Counted from the stretch's first letter, positions 7,135 through 16,178 are shown. The stretch is 64,000 nt of DNA from an uncultured Prevotellaceae bacterium (GCA_900316685.1 ONDS01000011.1:1-64000), one strand, 5' to 3'. Notes: generated by a model not told the origin, from the sequence alone. Made by a program: numbers and translations.

Positions 7135-9762
7135 TCAGAATTCCTGTCCGAGTACGAAGTGGAACTGGCTGCCACCTTTCTTGCCCCACACGGAGTCGAA
7201 ACCATAGGCCCAGTCGATACCCATCAAGCCCACCATGGGGAGGAAGATGCGCACACCCACACCGGCACTGCGCTTCATGTCGAAGGGGTTGAAATCCTTG
7301 GTTTCCGCCCAAGCGTTGCCCGCTTCCACGAATCCGAGTCCGTAGATGGTGGTGTTGCCTAAGAGGAAGGGATAACGCAACTCAAGGGTCATACGGTCGT
7401 AAGCATAGCCGGAATAGCCGTAGGGCGTGAGCGAGCCGTTCTCGTAGCCGCGCAAGCCGATGGTTTCCTCGGCGTAGCCCGAGCTATAACCACTCATACC
7501 GTCGCCACCCATATAGAAGGTCTCAAACGGCGATTTCTTGTATTTGTTGTACGACCCGAGCAAACCGAATTCCACACGCGCCATGAGCACCAGACATTTC
7601 ACATCGTTGGTCAGGGCGGTGAACGTACGTGCCTTGAACTTCCACTTATGATACTCCACCCAGCGGTATTTCTCCTGCTGTTCCTTCACGTAATAGGGTG
7701 AGTTGGCATTGTTGGCCAAGTTGGAATAGTCCTTGCCATCCCATGCCGACCATGGCGGGGTGAGCGACACCGAAGCCGAGAACTCACTACCATGACGCGG
7801 GAAGAGCTGGTTGTCGGTAGAGGTGCGGTTGATGGAGATGCCCAGGTTGAGGTTGTTGGAATTACCCGACGACATGAGGAAGTAACGCCAGTTCTTGAGC
7901 ATATAGCGGGTATAGGAGAGGTTCAGCGACAAGGTGAAATAGTCGTCGGGCCAACTCAGGCGCTTGCCCCATCCTAACGAGGCACCCAGCAACTTGACGT
8001 ATTTGTCGGGGTCGTAATAATTCTCGTAGCTATTGAAATAACTGTTGCCATACGATCCATATCCATACAGATAGTTATAGTAGTTGTTCATGTAACCACT
8101 GTTGTAGTAAGAGCTCGACACGTCGGTCTGCTTGGAGAAATAGACTCCGAAGCTGAACTGTATGGGTCGTTTGCCGCCAAACCACGCCGTGGAATATGAA
8201 AGGTTATACGATTGGTAGTAAGTACCATTGGTCTGAGCGCCGAGAGAGAGCACCTCGCCATCGCCGATGGGCAGGATGCCACGGTGTTCCTTGTTCTTGT
8301 TGAACAGGTTGGCCATGGAGAAGTTGTTGAGTTTCAGACCCACACGACCGATCACACCCGTTTGTCCCCAACCTAAGGAGAATTCTATTTGGTCGTTCGA
8401 TTTCTGTTCAAGGTTCCAGTTGATGTCGACGGTTCCATCCTCGTAGTTGGGTTTCACGTCGGGATTCACCTTTTCGGGGTCGAAGTGTCCCATGGAGGCC
8501 AACTCACGTGCCGAACGCTGGAGAGCTTCCTTCGAGAACAAGTCGCCGGGCTTGGTACGCAGCTCACGGCGCACCACATTTTCATAAAGTCGCGTATTGC
8601 CGTAGATATTCACATGGCTGATATGCGCCTGTATGCCTTCGGTGATACGCATCTCGAGGTCGATGCTGTCGCCCACGATGTTCACCTCGGTGGGTTGCAG
8701 GTTATAGAACAGGTAGCCGTTGTTCCAATACAGGTTGCCCACGGCATCGTCGTCTTCGGTGAGTCGTTTGTTGAGCAGTTTCTGGTTATACACATCGCCT
8801 TTCTGCATGCCCAGGATATTGCTCAGGTGGTCGGTGGCATAGACCGTATTGCCCACCCATGTGATATTGCGTATGAAGTATTGTTTTCCCTCATCCACCT
8901 TCACATACACGTTGACATGCTTGTCGTCGTAGTTCCACACGCTGTCGACCAGGATGGTGGCGTCGCGGTAACCATACTCGTTGTATTTCTCGATAAGTTT
9001 CTGCTTGTCTTCTTTCCATCGCTCGGGCGTGAACTTCTTCGACTTGAAGATGTTGGCGAACTTGCCGGCTTCATGGGTCTTGGCGAAGGCACCCTTGCTG
9101 AACATACCACCCTTGATTTTCTTGTCGGAGAGTTTCTCGTTGCCGTCGATGATGATTTCGTGAACCTTCATCTTCTCCTTCTTGTCGACGATGACATCGA
9201 GAATCACATGGTTCTTGTTCGACACGTCGTCGCGCTGGTTGATGGTGATCTCGGCATTCTTATAGCCTTTGTTGTCGAAATATCGCTTGGCCAGGATCTT
9301 GGCGCGGTCGATGATGTTGGGTGTTACCTGACCGGCCTTGATGATACCCAGTTTCTGCTCCATGTCTTCACGTTCCGACTTCTTCAGGCCGATATAATTG
9401 ATGGTGGAGATACGCGGGCGGACGGACAGGTTGATATGCAGGTACACATTCTCGCCAACGATACTGTCGGCGGATATTTGCACATGGGAGAACAGACCAT
9501 GTTTCCAATAGCGCTTCACCGCCTCTGTCACCTCGTTGCCGGGGATGGTTACCTTCTGACCTACACTAAGACCGGAAATGCCCAACAACACATAATCCTC
9601 ATAACCCTCTACGCCCGACACGTTGAGTCCTGCCAGGGTATAGGTATGGGGTGTGCCAGCATACGACACCTCGGGGTTTTCCACTCGCTGCTGGGCATGG
9701 AGCGCCGTGACAGCCATGACGGCCATCACGCACATTATCACCTTATTTATATATCTCATCAT
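7135..9762 (-). CDS. bamA: Outer-membrane protein assembly factor BamA
   Basis: An 875 aa protein with a signal peptide (through about residue 24), a series of POTRA domains in the N-terminal half (for example ISTINYIGLKKSEREDMEQK, KVHEIIIDGNEKLSDKKI, ISHVNIYGNTRLYENVVRRE) and a C-terminal Omp85 beta-barrel (from about 450). It ends in Phe (FHFVLGQEF), the usual outer-membrane targeting residue. The MGGDGMSGYSSG and GLRGYENGSL segments match the barrel region with the conserved RGF/RGY-type loop. BamA inserts beta-barrel proteins into the outer membrane. It follows uppS by 26 bp and is followed by three Skp-like genes, so chaperone and insertase are probably co-expressed. It is somewhat longer than the 800 aa enterobacterial protein, with Tyr/Asn/Gly-rich barrel loops. 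Confidence 0.95.
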   Translation of the reverse strand: MMRYINKVIMCVMAVMAVTALHAQQRVENPEVSYAGTPHTYTLAGLNVSGVEGYEDYVLLGISGLSVGQKVTIPGNEVTEAVKRYWKHGLFSHVQISADSIVGENVYLHINLSVRPRISTINYIGLKKSEREDMEQKLGIIKAGQVTPNIIDRAKILAKRYFDNKGYKNAEITINQRDDVSNKNHVILDVIVDKKEKMKVHEIIIDGNEKLSDKKIKGGMFSKGAFAKTHEAGKFANIFKSKKFTPERWKEDKQKLIEKYNEYGYRDATILVDSVWNYDDKHVNVYVKVDEGKQYFIRNITWVGNTVYATDHLSNILGMQKGDVYNQKLLNKRLTEDDDAVGNLYWNNGYLFYNLQPTEVNIVGDSIDLEMRITEGIQAHISHVNIYGNTRLYENVVRRELRTKPGDLFSKEALQRSARELASMGHFDPEKVNPDVKPNYEDGTVDINWNLEQKSNDQIEFSLGWGQTGVIGRVGLKLNNFSMANLFNKNKEHRGILPIGDGEVLSLGAQTNGTYYQSYNLSYSTAWFGGKRPIQFSFGVYFSKQTDVSSSYYNSGYMNNYYNYLYGYGSYGNSYFNSYENYYDPDKYVKLLGASLGWGKRLSWPDDYFTLSLNLSYTRYMLKNWRYFLMSSGNSNNLNLGISINRTSTDNQLFPRHGSEFSASVSLTPPWSAWDGKDYSNLANNANSPYYVKEQQEKYRWVEYHKWKFKARTFTALTNDVKCLVLMARVEFGLLGSYNKYKKSPFETFYMGGDGMSGYSSGYAEETIGLRGYENGSLTPYGYSGYAYDRMTLELRYPFLLGNTTIYGLGFVEAGNAWAETKDFNPFDMKRSAGVGVRIFLPMVGLMGIDWAYGFDSVWGKKGGSQFHFVLGQEF

Positions 9763-9788
9763 CGAATAAATCGAAATTCTTGTTCTTT

Positions 9789-10553
9789 TTACGACTGTTC
9801 TAACTCTTCCACCTGAGCCTCGGTCTTTCCGAAACGGCGCTGCCTGCTTTGATAATCGGCTATAGCCTCAAGGAGTTGGTCTTCCTTGAAATCAGGCCAA
9901 TAGGTATCGCAGAAATACAATTCCGAATAGGCAATCTGCCAGAGTAGGTAATTGGAAACCCTCACCTCGCCACCAGTACGGATGAGGAGGTCGGGGTCGG
10001 GCATGTAGTTGGTGTTCATGTGTGCCGAGACCATCGCCTCGTCGATATCATCCTCCTTCAAGTGACCGGCAGCCATCTCGGCGGCTATCTCCTTGACAGC
10101 CTTGGTCATCTCCCACCTCGACGAATAGCTCAGGGCGAGCGTCATGGTCATCGCGTCGTTGGCCCGTGTATGGTCCATCACCTCGTTGAGCTTGTCCTGG
10201 ACCACGGAGGGCAGACGGTCGAAGTCGCCAATCACCCTCAGGCGCACATTGTTCTTCATGAAGATTTCTTCCTCAAGCGCCGAGAGCACCAACGCCATGA
10301 GCGCCGCCACCTCGTCGGCGGGCCGGTTCCAATTCTCGGTGGAGAAGGTATAGAGGGTGAGGTATTTCACACCGATATTCTTGCACACCGTGGTGACGGC
10401 GCGCACCGATTCCACACCGGCCCGATGACCGAAGCTCCTCGACTGGCCCCGCTCGGTGGCCCAACGGCCATTGCCATCCATGATGATGGCGATGTGCTGC
10501 GGGATGCGGGTCATGTCTATCTGGGTCGTTTCCATCTGCTGATTCTCTTTCAA
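9789..10553 (-). CDS. uppS: Undecaprenyl diphosphate synthase (isoprenyl transferase)
   Basis: A 254 aa cis-prenyltransferase that makes the C55 lipid carrier for peptidoglycan and surface glycans. The catalytic Asp is in the conserved IAIIMDGNGRWATERG motif, followed by GHRAGVESVR, LYTFSTENWNRP and, near the end, the RTGGEVRVSNYLLWQIAYSE motif. The first 14 residues before MTRIPQHIAI are not conserved in the family; an in-frame Met at residue 7 or 14 may be the true start. It lies 15 bp downstream of the DUF6089-like gene and 26 bp upstream of bamA, all on the minus strand. Confidence 0.95.
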   Translation of the reverse strand: MKENQQMETTQIDMTRIPQHIAIIMDGNGRWATERGQSRSFGHRAGVESVRAVTTVCKNIGVKYLTLYTFSTENWNRPADEVAALMALVLSALEEEIFMKNNVRLRVIGDFDRLPSVVQDKLNEVMDHTRANDAMTMTLALSYSSRWEMTKAVKEIAAEMAAGHLKEDDIDEAMVSAHMNTNYMPDPDLLIRTGGEVRVSNYLLWQIAYSELYFCDTYWPDFKEDQLLEAIADYQSRQRRFGKTEAQVEELEQS

Positions 10554-10568
10554 TATTATTGCTATTTA

Positions 10569-11255
10569 CTACTCATCGTCATTATGGCAAGTGCGACACT
10601 TGGCCATGAAACTGTAAGTGAGGGTTACCTGCAACATGGTGTAGCAGTCGGTATTCTTGAACAAGCCGCTGCTCTTGATGCCGTAGGGATCTTTCCGGCC
10701 ATCCAGCTCGTCGCTCATCGACAGGTGCATGGCCAAGGATACGCCCAGGTTGAGGCGGTCGCCCATCTTGTACTTCACTCCCACGCCGAAGGGCATATTG
10801 GCGGTGAACACGTTCTTCTCGTCGCCCTTGACAAAGGTGCCGCCCAAACCGGCGAAGATATAGGGTGTGAGCCGCTTGGCACCACGATAGTCGCGCCCGG
10901 TGCCATAGGGCCAGAAATTACACTCGAACACCACATCGAGATCCACCAACAGGTTGTCGAACTTGTAAGGTGTGGCTTCCATGTCGGGATAATAAGTGCC
11001 GGCATCTTTCGACTCGCCCTTGATCTTTCCAGCCCCCAAAGAGGCCCGCAGACCCATATAGGGATTGAACACCCGGCGCACCAGTACCGAACCCATCGGC
11101 TGCATGTGCTTGAACAGCGAGCCGTTGAAATCGCCCTGGTAATTGAGCAGTCCCACGCCACCGCCCACTTCCATCTTATATTCCACATCGTCTTGTGCCA
11201 TGACGGATGTCATGGATACAGCACAAAGGAATATGAGGAACCAACGGCGCATCAT
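10569..11255 (-). CDS. DUF6089-like outer-membrane beta-barrel protein
   Basis: About 228 aa starting at the double ATG 11250-11255, which opens a clear signal peptide (RRWFLIFLCAVSMTSVMAQ). The mature sequence alternates short aromatic/Gly-rich strands (VEYKMEVGGGVGLLNYQGDF, LTPYIFAGLGGTFVKGD, FGVGVKYKMGDRLNLGVSLA) as expected for a small 8-stranded barrel. Bacteroidetes genomes often carry such DUF6089 proteins directly upstream of uppS and bamA, so a role in the outer membrane is likely, but the function is unknown. The upstream lipoprotein gene stops 4 bp before it. The C-terminus has an odd CRTCHNDDE tail with two cysteines. Confidence 0.75.
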   Translation of the reverse strand: MMRRWFLIFLCAVSMTSVMAQDDVEYKMEVGGGVGLLNYQGDFNGSLFKHMQPMGSVLVRRVFNPYMGLRASLGAGKIKGESKDAGTYYPDMEATPYKFDNLLVDLDVVFECNFWPYGTGRDYRGAKRLTPYIFAGLGGTFVKGDEKNVFTANMPFGVGVKYKMGDRLNLGVSLAMHLSMSDELDGRKDPYGIKSSGLFKNTDCYTMLQVTLTYSFMAKCRTCHNDDE

Positions 11256-11259
11256 GGGA

Positions 11260-12678
11260 TCATTCGGTGATTGCTTTTTCCACATCCTCCCAACCTTCTT
11301 CGTTGAGACGGCCTCGCCATACTTGCCCACTCTCCGTACAGAGCAGCCAGATATAATGGTCGGTGTCGACAGTCATGGCGAATATGCTGCCACTTCTGAA
11401 TCCCGTAGGAAACAACAGGCGGCTGTCATCTTCCCAGGTCAGGCCCAGGTCGTTGCTCAAATAGAACTGTGAGAAAGCCTCATTGGCACATGCGCCCAGC
11501 CCTTCGGCTCCAAGGGCCATCAGACCGTCGGCATAAGGCACCACGGCCAGATGGTTGAGCCGGGGCAGTTCATATGCCGGGTAGGCATTGCCTACCAACA
11601 TCCACTGACCCGTCTTCTTTGCGGGATCTTGGATTTTCACCCATATCACGCTCTTGTTATCGTCGGGGTAAACCGACACATCACGGTTGCCCAACAAGAT
11701 GACACGCTCCATGGCGCCATCGGTCACCAAGGGTGTGCTTATGATGGAGATATCCTGTGAGGGCAACAAGGTGACATCGTCGTCCAAGGACTCCAAATCC
11801 CAGGTAAGACCGTCGTCCGACGATGCATACAACAGAGCGTCATAGCCCAGGGCGAAGAGTTGTTCTTGCGAGGCACCCAACAGCTTGCTGAAATTGGCAG
11901 GACCGACCTCCTCCCATGTCGACCCATCGCTGCTGCGCATCAGTTTGCCATCCCATTTCATATAGATCACGTCATGCTTTACCGCCACATTCTCGTGGAT
12001 ATCGGCGGGCAGGGGCTGGTTGAGGTTGGGAGCGGCATACGTCCAGTTGTCGCCATCGCTCAGAGGGGTGGAGAGGATGACACCCGTGGAACCGTCCTGG
12101 CTGCCAAAGACGAACAGGCGGTCGCCACAGGGCATTGCCTTCAAGCTCTTCATGCCGGAGAGCCAGTCGGGCGTGTTCTTCTGTTCCCATCCGAACTCAT
12201 CGCCGCTCTCTTGATGCACGTTCACCTTGACGGTATAGTCGCGCCATGCCGTGCCATCCAATGAGACGACCCGGAACAGACGCGGCGACCTGAAGTCGAT
12301 GGAGTCGGCACTGCTATAGGCACGCAAGCTGTCGCTGGTTATCGATTTGATGCCTATGGCGGCGGAATTATAGGCCAATATGGTACAGATGATATGAGCG
12401 GCATCGGTGCCGTAGGGCAACGAATCGGGATTATAGATGGTACGGTTCACATGGTCGATATGAAACTTATAAGCGCTACCGGCGTATGCAACCTTGTAGA
12501 TGCTGTCCGTTCCCACGCTACTCGTAGTATGCACATAGCGGTTGACCGTACCCAGCGCAAACGATGTGATGGCTGTTTCGCGCGACGACACGCTCGTATC
12601 ATTATTGTCGCCAAGACATGAAGCGAACATAAGGACCGCCAAGAAAAGCCACGCCACGGGCAAGAATATTCTTTTCAT
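11260..12678 (-). CDS. DUF6242-type surface lipoprotein
   Basis: A 472 aa protein with a lipoprotein signal (VAWLFLAVLMFASC, Cys21), so probably an outer-membrane lipoprotein. An N-terminal immunoglobulin-like part (about 30-150) precedes a region with repeated short segments such as WEQKNTPDWLSG, SSDGSTWEEVGP, SSDDGLTWDLESL and SNDLGLTWEDDS. Such repeats are typical of BNR/sialidase-type propeller blades, which fits the DUF6242 family. The function is not known. It is the first gene of the run leading to uppS, bamA and murI. The long untranslated leader in front of it suggests that the whole run may be regulated there. Confidence 0.75.
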   Translation of the reverse strand: MKRIFLPVAWLFLAVLMFASCLGDNNDTSVSSRETAITSFALGTVNRYVHTTSSVGTDSIYKVAYAGSAYKFHIDHVNRTIYNPDSLPYGTDAAHIICTILAYNSAAIGIKSITSDSLRAYSSADSIDFRSPRLFRVVSLDGTAWRDYTVKVNVHQESGDEFGWEQKNTPDWLSGMKSLKAMPCGDRLFVFGSQDGSTGVILSTPLSDGDNWTYAAPNLNQPLPADIHENVAVKHDVIYMKWDGKLMRSSDGSTWEEVGPANFSKLLGASQEQLFALGYDALLYASSDDGLTWDLESLDDDVTLLPSQDISIISTPLVTDGAMERVILLGNRDVSVYPDDNKSVIWVKIQDPAKKTGQWMLVGNAYPAYELPRLNHLAVVPYADGLMALGAEGLGACANEAFSQFYLSNDLGLTWEDDSRLLFPTGFRSGSIFAMTVDTDHYIWLLCTESGQVWRGRLNEEGWEDVEKAITE

Positions 12679-12801
12679 CCGTTTTTTTCTATTATAAAAA
12701 GTTGTTCAAGTACCCTGACCATTGCCTTTTCCGGGCATACGTCTTCGCCCGTCTGACGTGACAACACGCCGCCGGTGATGGGTATTTAGGGTGCAAATTT
12801 A
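12679..12801 (-). promoter_or_regulatory. Promoter and roughly 110-nt leader of the envelope run
   Basis: On the minus strand a Bacteroidetes -7 box TAAATTTG (plus-strand CAAATTTA at 12794-12801) lies about 115 bp before the lipoprotein ATG, giving a leader of about 110 nt. The leader can form a hairpin around CCGGGCATACGTCTTCGCCCG. I do not recognise a known riboswitch. The -7 match is clear; the role of the leader is inference. Confidence 0.5.
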
Positions 12802-12893
12802 AATAGAATTCCGCAAAAAAGACACCTTTTTGCACCAATATTATACAAATTATTGAATAAATGGGTATTTTTAAGTTCTATTTAGAGTTGGAA

Positions 12894-12935
12894 ACAAAAA
12901 AAAAGAGGACGACATGAATCGCTCATCCCGGCCTC
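12894..12935 (-). terminator. Rho-independent terminator of the small-protein gene
   Basis: On the minus strand GAGG.CGG.ATGA and TCAT.TCG.CCTC pair around a 5-nt loop with two single mismatches (12905-12935), followed directly by a run of about 11 T. It begins 11 bp after the stop of the 33-codon gene. Confidence 0.7.
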
Positions 12936-12946
12936 CTGAAAACATC

Positions 12947-13048
12947 TTAACGGATGTTGGTCTTCATCAGTCTGACCACACAAAGGGTGGTCATCAATCC
13001 TACGAAAGCCAACACCACGGCTGTTTCAAAATCTAATAACATAATCAT
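12947..13048 (-). CDS. Small single-helix membrane protein (31-33 aa)
   Basis: A very short gene, too small for usual gene finding. The minus-strand frame from ATG at 13046-13048 (or the second ATG at 13040-13042, better spaced from an AAGG) encodes 33 (31) residues: MIMLLDFETAVVLAFVGLMT and then TLCVVRLMKTNIR. An acidic N-terminus, a hydrophobic segment of about 20 residues and a basic C-terminal tail suggest one transmembrane helix with the C-terminus in the cytoplasm. It has its own -7 box (13108-13115), a leader of about 55 nt, and a hairpin plus T-run terminator right after the stop. That gives a complete, compact transcription unit between the envelope run and pckA. The function is unknown; it could be a membrane regulator or a small subunit of a larger complex. 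Confidence 0.6.
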   Translation of the reverse strand: MIMLLDFETAVVLAFVGLMTTLCVVRLMKTNIR

Positions 13049-13107
13049 TACCTTAAAAAATCTATCAAACTACTAACCTATGAATATGTATTCTCACGAA
13101 CACGATG

Positions 13108-13115
13108 CAAAGATA
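13108..13115 (-). promoter_or_regulatory. -7 box for the small-protein gene
   Basis: Plus-strand CAAAGATA, that is TATCTTTG on the minus strand, an exact fit to the Bacteroidetes TAnnTTTG element, about 60 bp before the small open reading frame. A TTG lies about 20 bp further upstream. Confidence 0.6.
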
Positions 13116-13188
13116 GGAAGATTTCACCGACCAATCACCATCACAGGCTTTCTTTCTGCCCTTTTCTTCATGTTTTTTGATATAAATC

Positions 13189-13222
13189 AAAATCGGGGCA
13201 TCCTCTGGGATGCCCCGATTTT
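13189..13222 (-). terminator. Strong hairpin terminator after pckA
   Basis: AAATCGGGGCATCC and GGGATGCCCCGATTT form a perfect stem with a 3-nt loop. It lies 19 bp beyond the pckA stop and is followed on the minus strand by a T-rich stretch. Confidence 0.85.
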
Positions 13223-13240
13223 ATTTATAGGATGGGTTTT

Positions 13241-14863
13241 TTACAGTTTCGGTCCGGCAGCTACGAGAGCCTTGCCAGCCTCATTGCCTTCGTACTTGGC
13301 GAAGTTCTTGATGAAGCGGCCAGCCAGGTCCTTGGCTTTCTCTTCCCACTCGGCACGGTTCTGATAGGTGTCGCGCGGATCGAGGATACCCCAAGCCACA
13401 CCGTCGAGCTGTGTGGGCACTTCGAAGTTGAAGTAAGGAATCCTCTTGGTGGGAGCCTTCAGAATGGCACCGCCCAGGATGGCATCGATAATGCCACGGG
13501 TGTCCTTGATGGAGATACGCTTGCCTGTGCCGTTCCAACCGGTGTTCACCAGATAAGCCTTGGCGCCGCTCTTCTCCATACGCTTCACCAGTTCCTCAGC
13601 ATACTTGGTAGGATGCAGTTCGAGGAAGGCCTGTCCGAAGCAAGCCGAGAAGGTGGGAGTGGGCTCGGTGATACCACGCTCGGTACCAGCCAGTTTGGCG
13701 GTGAATCCGCTCAGGAAGTAGTATTTGGTCTGCTCGGGATCGAGGATTGACACGGGAGGCAGCACACCAAAGGCGTCGGCGCTCAGGAAGATGACGTTCT
13801 CGGCAGCGGGACCAGCGCTCTTGCCATGGATAGGCTTCACGATCTTCTCGATGTGCTCGATAGGATAGCTCACGCGGGTGTTCTCGGTCACGCTCTTGTC
13901 GGCGAAGTCGATCTTGCCTTCAGCATCCACGGTCACGTTTTCCAAGAGGGCGTTGCGGCGGATAGCGTTGTAGATATCGGGCTCGCTCTCCTTGTCGAGG
14001 TTGATGACCTTGGCATAACAACCACCTTCGAAGTTGAACACACCGTCGTCGTCCCATCCGTGCTCGTCGTCGCCGATGAGCAGACGTTTCGGGTCGGTGG
14101 AAAGGGTGGTCTTGCCAGTACCGGAGAGACCGAAGAAGATAGCGGTGTTCTTGCCTTCCATATCGGTGTTGGCAGAGCAGTGCATGGCGGCGATGCCTTG
14201 GAGCGGGAGGAAGTAGTTCATCATCGAGAACATACCCTTCTTCATCTCACCGCCGTACCAAGTGTTGATGATGCACTGTTCGCGGCTGGTGGTATTGAAG
14301 GCCACACAGGTCTCGCTGCGCAATCCAAGCTCCTTGTAGTTCTCCACCTTCGCCTTCGAGGCGTTGTAGATTACGAAGTTGGGCTCGAAGTTCTCCAGTT
14401 CGGCCTCTGTAGGCTGGATGAACATGTTCTTGATGAAATGAGCCTGCCAAGCCACTTCCACGATGAAGCGCACGGCCAGACGGGTAGCTTCGTTGGCACC
14501 GCAGAAAGCGTCAACCACGAACAGGCGTTTGTTGCAGAGTTCCTTCACGGAGATCTCCTTCACCTTAGCCCAGACCTCTTCGCTCATGGGGTGGTTGTCG
14601 TTGGGATATTCCTCTGTGGTCCACCATACCTTGTCGTGACTGTTGGCGTCGTCGACAATGTACTTGTCCTTAGGTGAACGGCCGGTGTAGATACCTGTCA
14701 TCACGTTGACGGCACCCAGCTCGGTCAACTGACCTTTGTCAAAACCTTCCAGACCTTCCTTGGTCTCCTCTTCGAACAACACCTCATACGAGGGATTGTA
14801 AAGCACTTCGGTAGTACCGGTGATACCGTACTTCTCCAAAACTGACTTTTCAAATTTTGCCAT
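13241..14863 (-). CDS. pckA: Phosphoenolpyruvate carboxykinase (ATP)
   Basis: A 540 aa ATP-dependent PEPCK interconverting oxaloacetate and PEP. Signatures: the substrate-site [12 protein letters not shown], the PEPCK motif [20 protein letters not shown], the kinase-1a P-loop [11 protein letters not shown], the metal-binding [20 protein letters not shown], and RVSYPIEHI further on. Length is normal. In Bacteroidetes fermenting sugars to succinate and propionate the enzyme mainly carboxylates PEP with energy gain. It stands alone on the minus strand, with its own -7 box and a hairpin terminator. Confidence 0.97.
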   Translation of the reverse strand: MAKFEKSVLEKYGITGTTEVLYNPSYEVLFEEETKEGLEGFDKGQLTELGAVNVMTGIYTGRSPKDKYIVDDANSHDKVWWTTEEYPNDNHPMSEEVWAKVKEISVKELCNKRLFVVDAFCGANEATRLAVRFIVEVAWQAHFIKNMFIQPTEAELENFEPNFVIYNASKAKVENYKELGLRSETCVAFNTTSREQCIINTWYGGEMKKGMFSMMNYFLPLQGIAAMHCSANTDMEGKNTAIFFGLSGTGKTTLSTDPKRLLIGDDEHGWDDDGVFNFEGGCYAKVINLDKESEPDIYNAIRRNALLENVTVDAEGKIDFADKSVTENTRVSYPIEHIEKIVKPIHGKSAGPAAENVIFLSADAFGVLPPVSILDPEQTKYYFLSGFTAKLAGTERGITEPTPTFSACFGQAFLELHPTKYAEELVKRMEKSGAKAYLVNTGWNGTGKRISIKDTRGIIDAILGGAILKAPTKRIPYFNFEVPTQLDGVAWGILDPRDTYQNRAEWEEKAKDLAGRFIKNFAKYEGNEAGKALVAAGPKL

Positions 14864-15070
14864 TTTTCGTCGTATTTAAAATGTGAAAATTATATCCGAA
14901 TAACAAATCTTAAAATTCGGCGACAAAGTTACGAAAAAATCATGGCAAAACACCTCTTTGCACATCGAAAAAACCATGTGCAAGGCATGATTTTTGGTTA
15001 AAGTTTACAAAAAAGATGTTGTCGCCCACCATTTTGCAAACTGCGTATTACAAAAGTTGTCGTCTTTTAT
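14864..15070 (-). promoter_or_regulatory. pckA promoter region
   Basis: The minus-strand -7 box TAACTTTG (plus CAAAGTTA at 14924-14931) lies about 60 bp before the pckA ATG, with a TTTTG upstream as -33 candidate. The rest of this stretch is AT-rich and I see no gene in it. Confidence 0.6.
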
Positions 15071-15080
15071 TATCTTTTTA

Positions 15081-15229
15081 ATAAGATAGGATGCACCTCA
15101 ACAAAAAAACGAACACGTTCGTTTTGTTTTGTCTTCGGTTTTCGCTATCTTTGAATAAGATAGGATGCACCTCAACAAAAAAAAACGAACACGTTCGTTT
15201 TGTTTTGTCTTCGGTTTTCGCTATCTTTG
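15081..15229 (+). repeat. Promoter-bearing palindromic element, two tandem copies, upstream of upp
   Basis: Two copies of a 74-76 bp unit. Each has a 5' arm AAGATAG, then CACCTC, a palindrome AAAACGAAC-AC-GTTCGTTTT, and a 3' arm CTATCTT that is the exact inverse of the 5' arm and forms the -7 box TATCTTTG (15146-15153 and 15222-15229). The second box lies 21 bp before the upp ATG and is the likely promoter; the first is about 76 bp further upstream. Related elements are at 29649, 41046 and 61334. Confidence 0.85.
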
Positions 15230-15250
15230 CACCCAACAAATCATACCATC

Positions 15251-15907
15251 ATGAAAATCATCAACCTCAGCGACAACAACTCCGTAGTCAACCAATACTT
15301 GGCAGAAATCCGCGACACCGCTTACCAACAAAACCGCCATCTCTTCCGCAACAACATACGCCGCATCGGCGAGATGATGGCTTATGAAATATCCAAGACG
15401 CTCACCTATGAGAAGCGCGAGGTAACCACACCACTGGGCGTGGCACCTGTCAACGTGCCCGCCGACGACATCGTCGTAGGCACCATACTGAGAGCCGGGC
15501 TGCCCTTCCACGAGGGGTTCATCCATGTGTTCGACCATGCCGACAACGCTTTCATCTCCGCTTTCCGCATGTACACCAACCGCGAGCATACCGAGGTAGG
15601 TGTACACACCGAATACATGGCTTCGCCCAGCGTAGGCGGAAAGACGCTCATCATCGCCGACCCCATGCTGGCTACGGGTGGCTCCATGGCCGCCTGTTAT
15701 GAGGCCCTTGCCAAGACGGGCACTCCCGCCGCCCTGCATATCGCCTGCGTGATAGGCACCGAGGAGGGCATCAACGTGGTGCGCCAAGCCGTGCCCGACG
15801 ACACCACCCTGTGGTGTGCCGCCATCGACCCCGGCATGAACGCCAACAAATACATCGTGCCCGGTTTCGGCGACTGTGGCGACCTGTGCTACGGCGAGAA
15901 GCTGTAG
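15251..15907 (+). CDS. upp: Uracil phosphoribosyltransferase
   Basis: A 218 aa type I phosphoribosyltransferase converting uracil and PRPP to UMP (pyrimidine salvage). The PRPP-binding motif is IIADPMLATGGSMAACYEAL, and the C-terminal uracil-binding segment AAIDPGMNANKYIVPGFGDCGD is typical. I start at the ATG 15251-15253, after the second promoter element; the open frame upstream is the repeat itself. The gene is monocistronic, with GC-rich hairpins behind it. Confidence 0.95.
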   Translation: MKIINLSDNNSVVNQYLAEIRDTAYQQNRHLFRNNIRRIGEMMAYEISKTLTYEKREVTTPLGVAPVNVPADDIVVGTILRAGLPFHEGFIHVFDHADNAFISAFRMYTNREHTEVGVHTEYMASPSVGGKTLIIADPMLATGGSMAACYEALAKTGTPAALHIACVIGTEEGINVVRQAVPDDTTLWCAAIDPGMNANKYIVPGFGDCGDLCYGEKL

Positions 15908-15924
15908 GCCGCGACACACCCACG

Positions 15925-15988
15925 CGTAGGGGCTTCATTGATCTATGCCCTACGATATTTTGAGGGGCAGGCTTTATGCCTGCCCCTC
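15925..15988. repeat. Two palindromes after upp
   Basis: CGTAGGG and CCCTACG (15925-15931, 15948-15954), then GAGGGGCAGGC and GCCTGCCCCTC around a 5-nt loop (15962-15988). The second is strong enough to end transcription. The TAGGGGC word also occurs in the 37-bp minisatellite and at 16186, so these are probably related dispersed repeats. Confidence 0.65.
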
Positions 15989-15989
15989 T

Positions 15990-16136
15990 ATGCGGGATGT
16001 CTTGATGGCCGCCGCCTCGTCGCCCCAGCTCAACGGGCGAGGCAAGAAAGGGTTCATCCCCGGTTTCGACTGGATCATGCGCGAGGAAAACTTCGTGAGG
16101 GTGCTCGAAGGAGAGTTCAACGCCAAATTCATTTGA
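15990..16136 (+). pseudogene. C-terminal remnant of a phage/plasmid replication-type protein
   Basis: A 48-codon open stretch reads SSPQLNGRGKKGFIPGFDWI and then MREENFVRVLEGEFNAKF before its stop. The pattern in which a small basic linker leads to F-x-W-I/L-x-x-x-x-NF-x-K/R-V-L-E-G-x-F/Y at the very end is what I know from the C-termini of Bacteroidetes phage and mobile-element replication-initiator-like proteins. Nothing upstream continues the frame; a dispersed palindrome abuts it. I therefore read it as the tail of a deleted mobile-element gene. The family call is from memory and is tentative. Confidence 0.4.
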
Positions 16137-16178
16137 GATGGGGATGAGTAGTGTGAAACCCTTCCCCATCGCAAAAAC

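Noticed and set aside
8389..9816. 475-codon open frame antisense to bamA
   Set aside because: His/Val-rich shadow of the bamA codons without any family motif; bamA is certain.
10020..11270. 416-codon open frame antisense to uppS and its neighbour
   Set aside because: Spans two well-supported genes in the opposite direction; composition typical of an antisense shadow.
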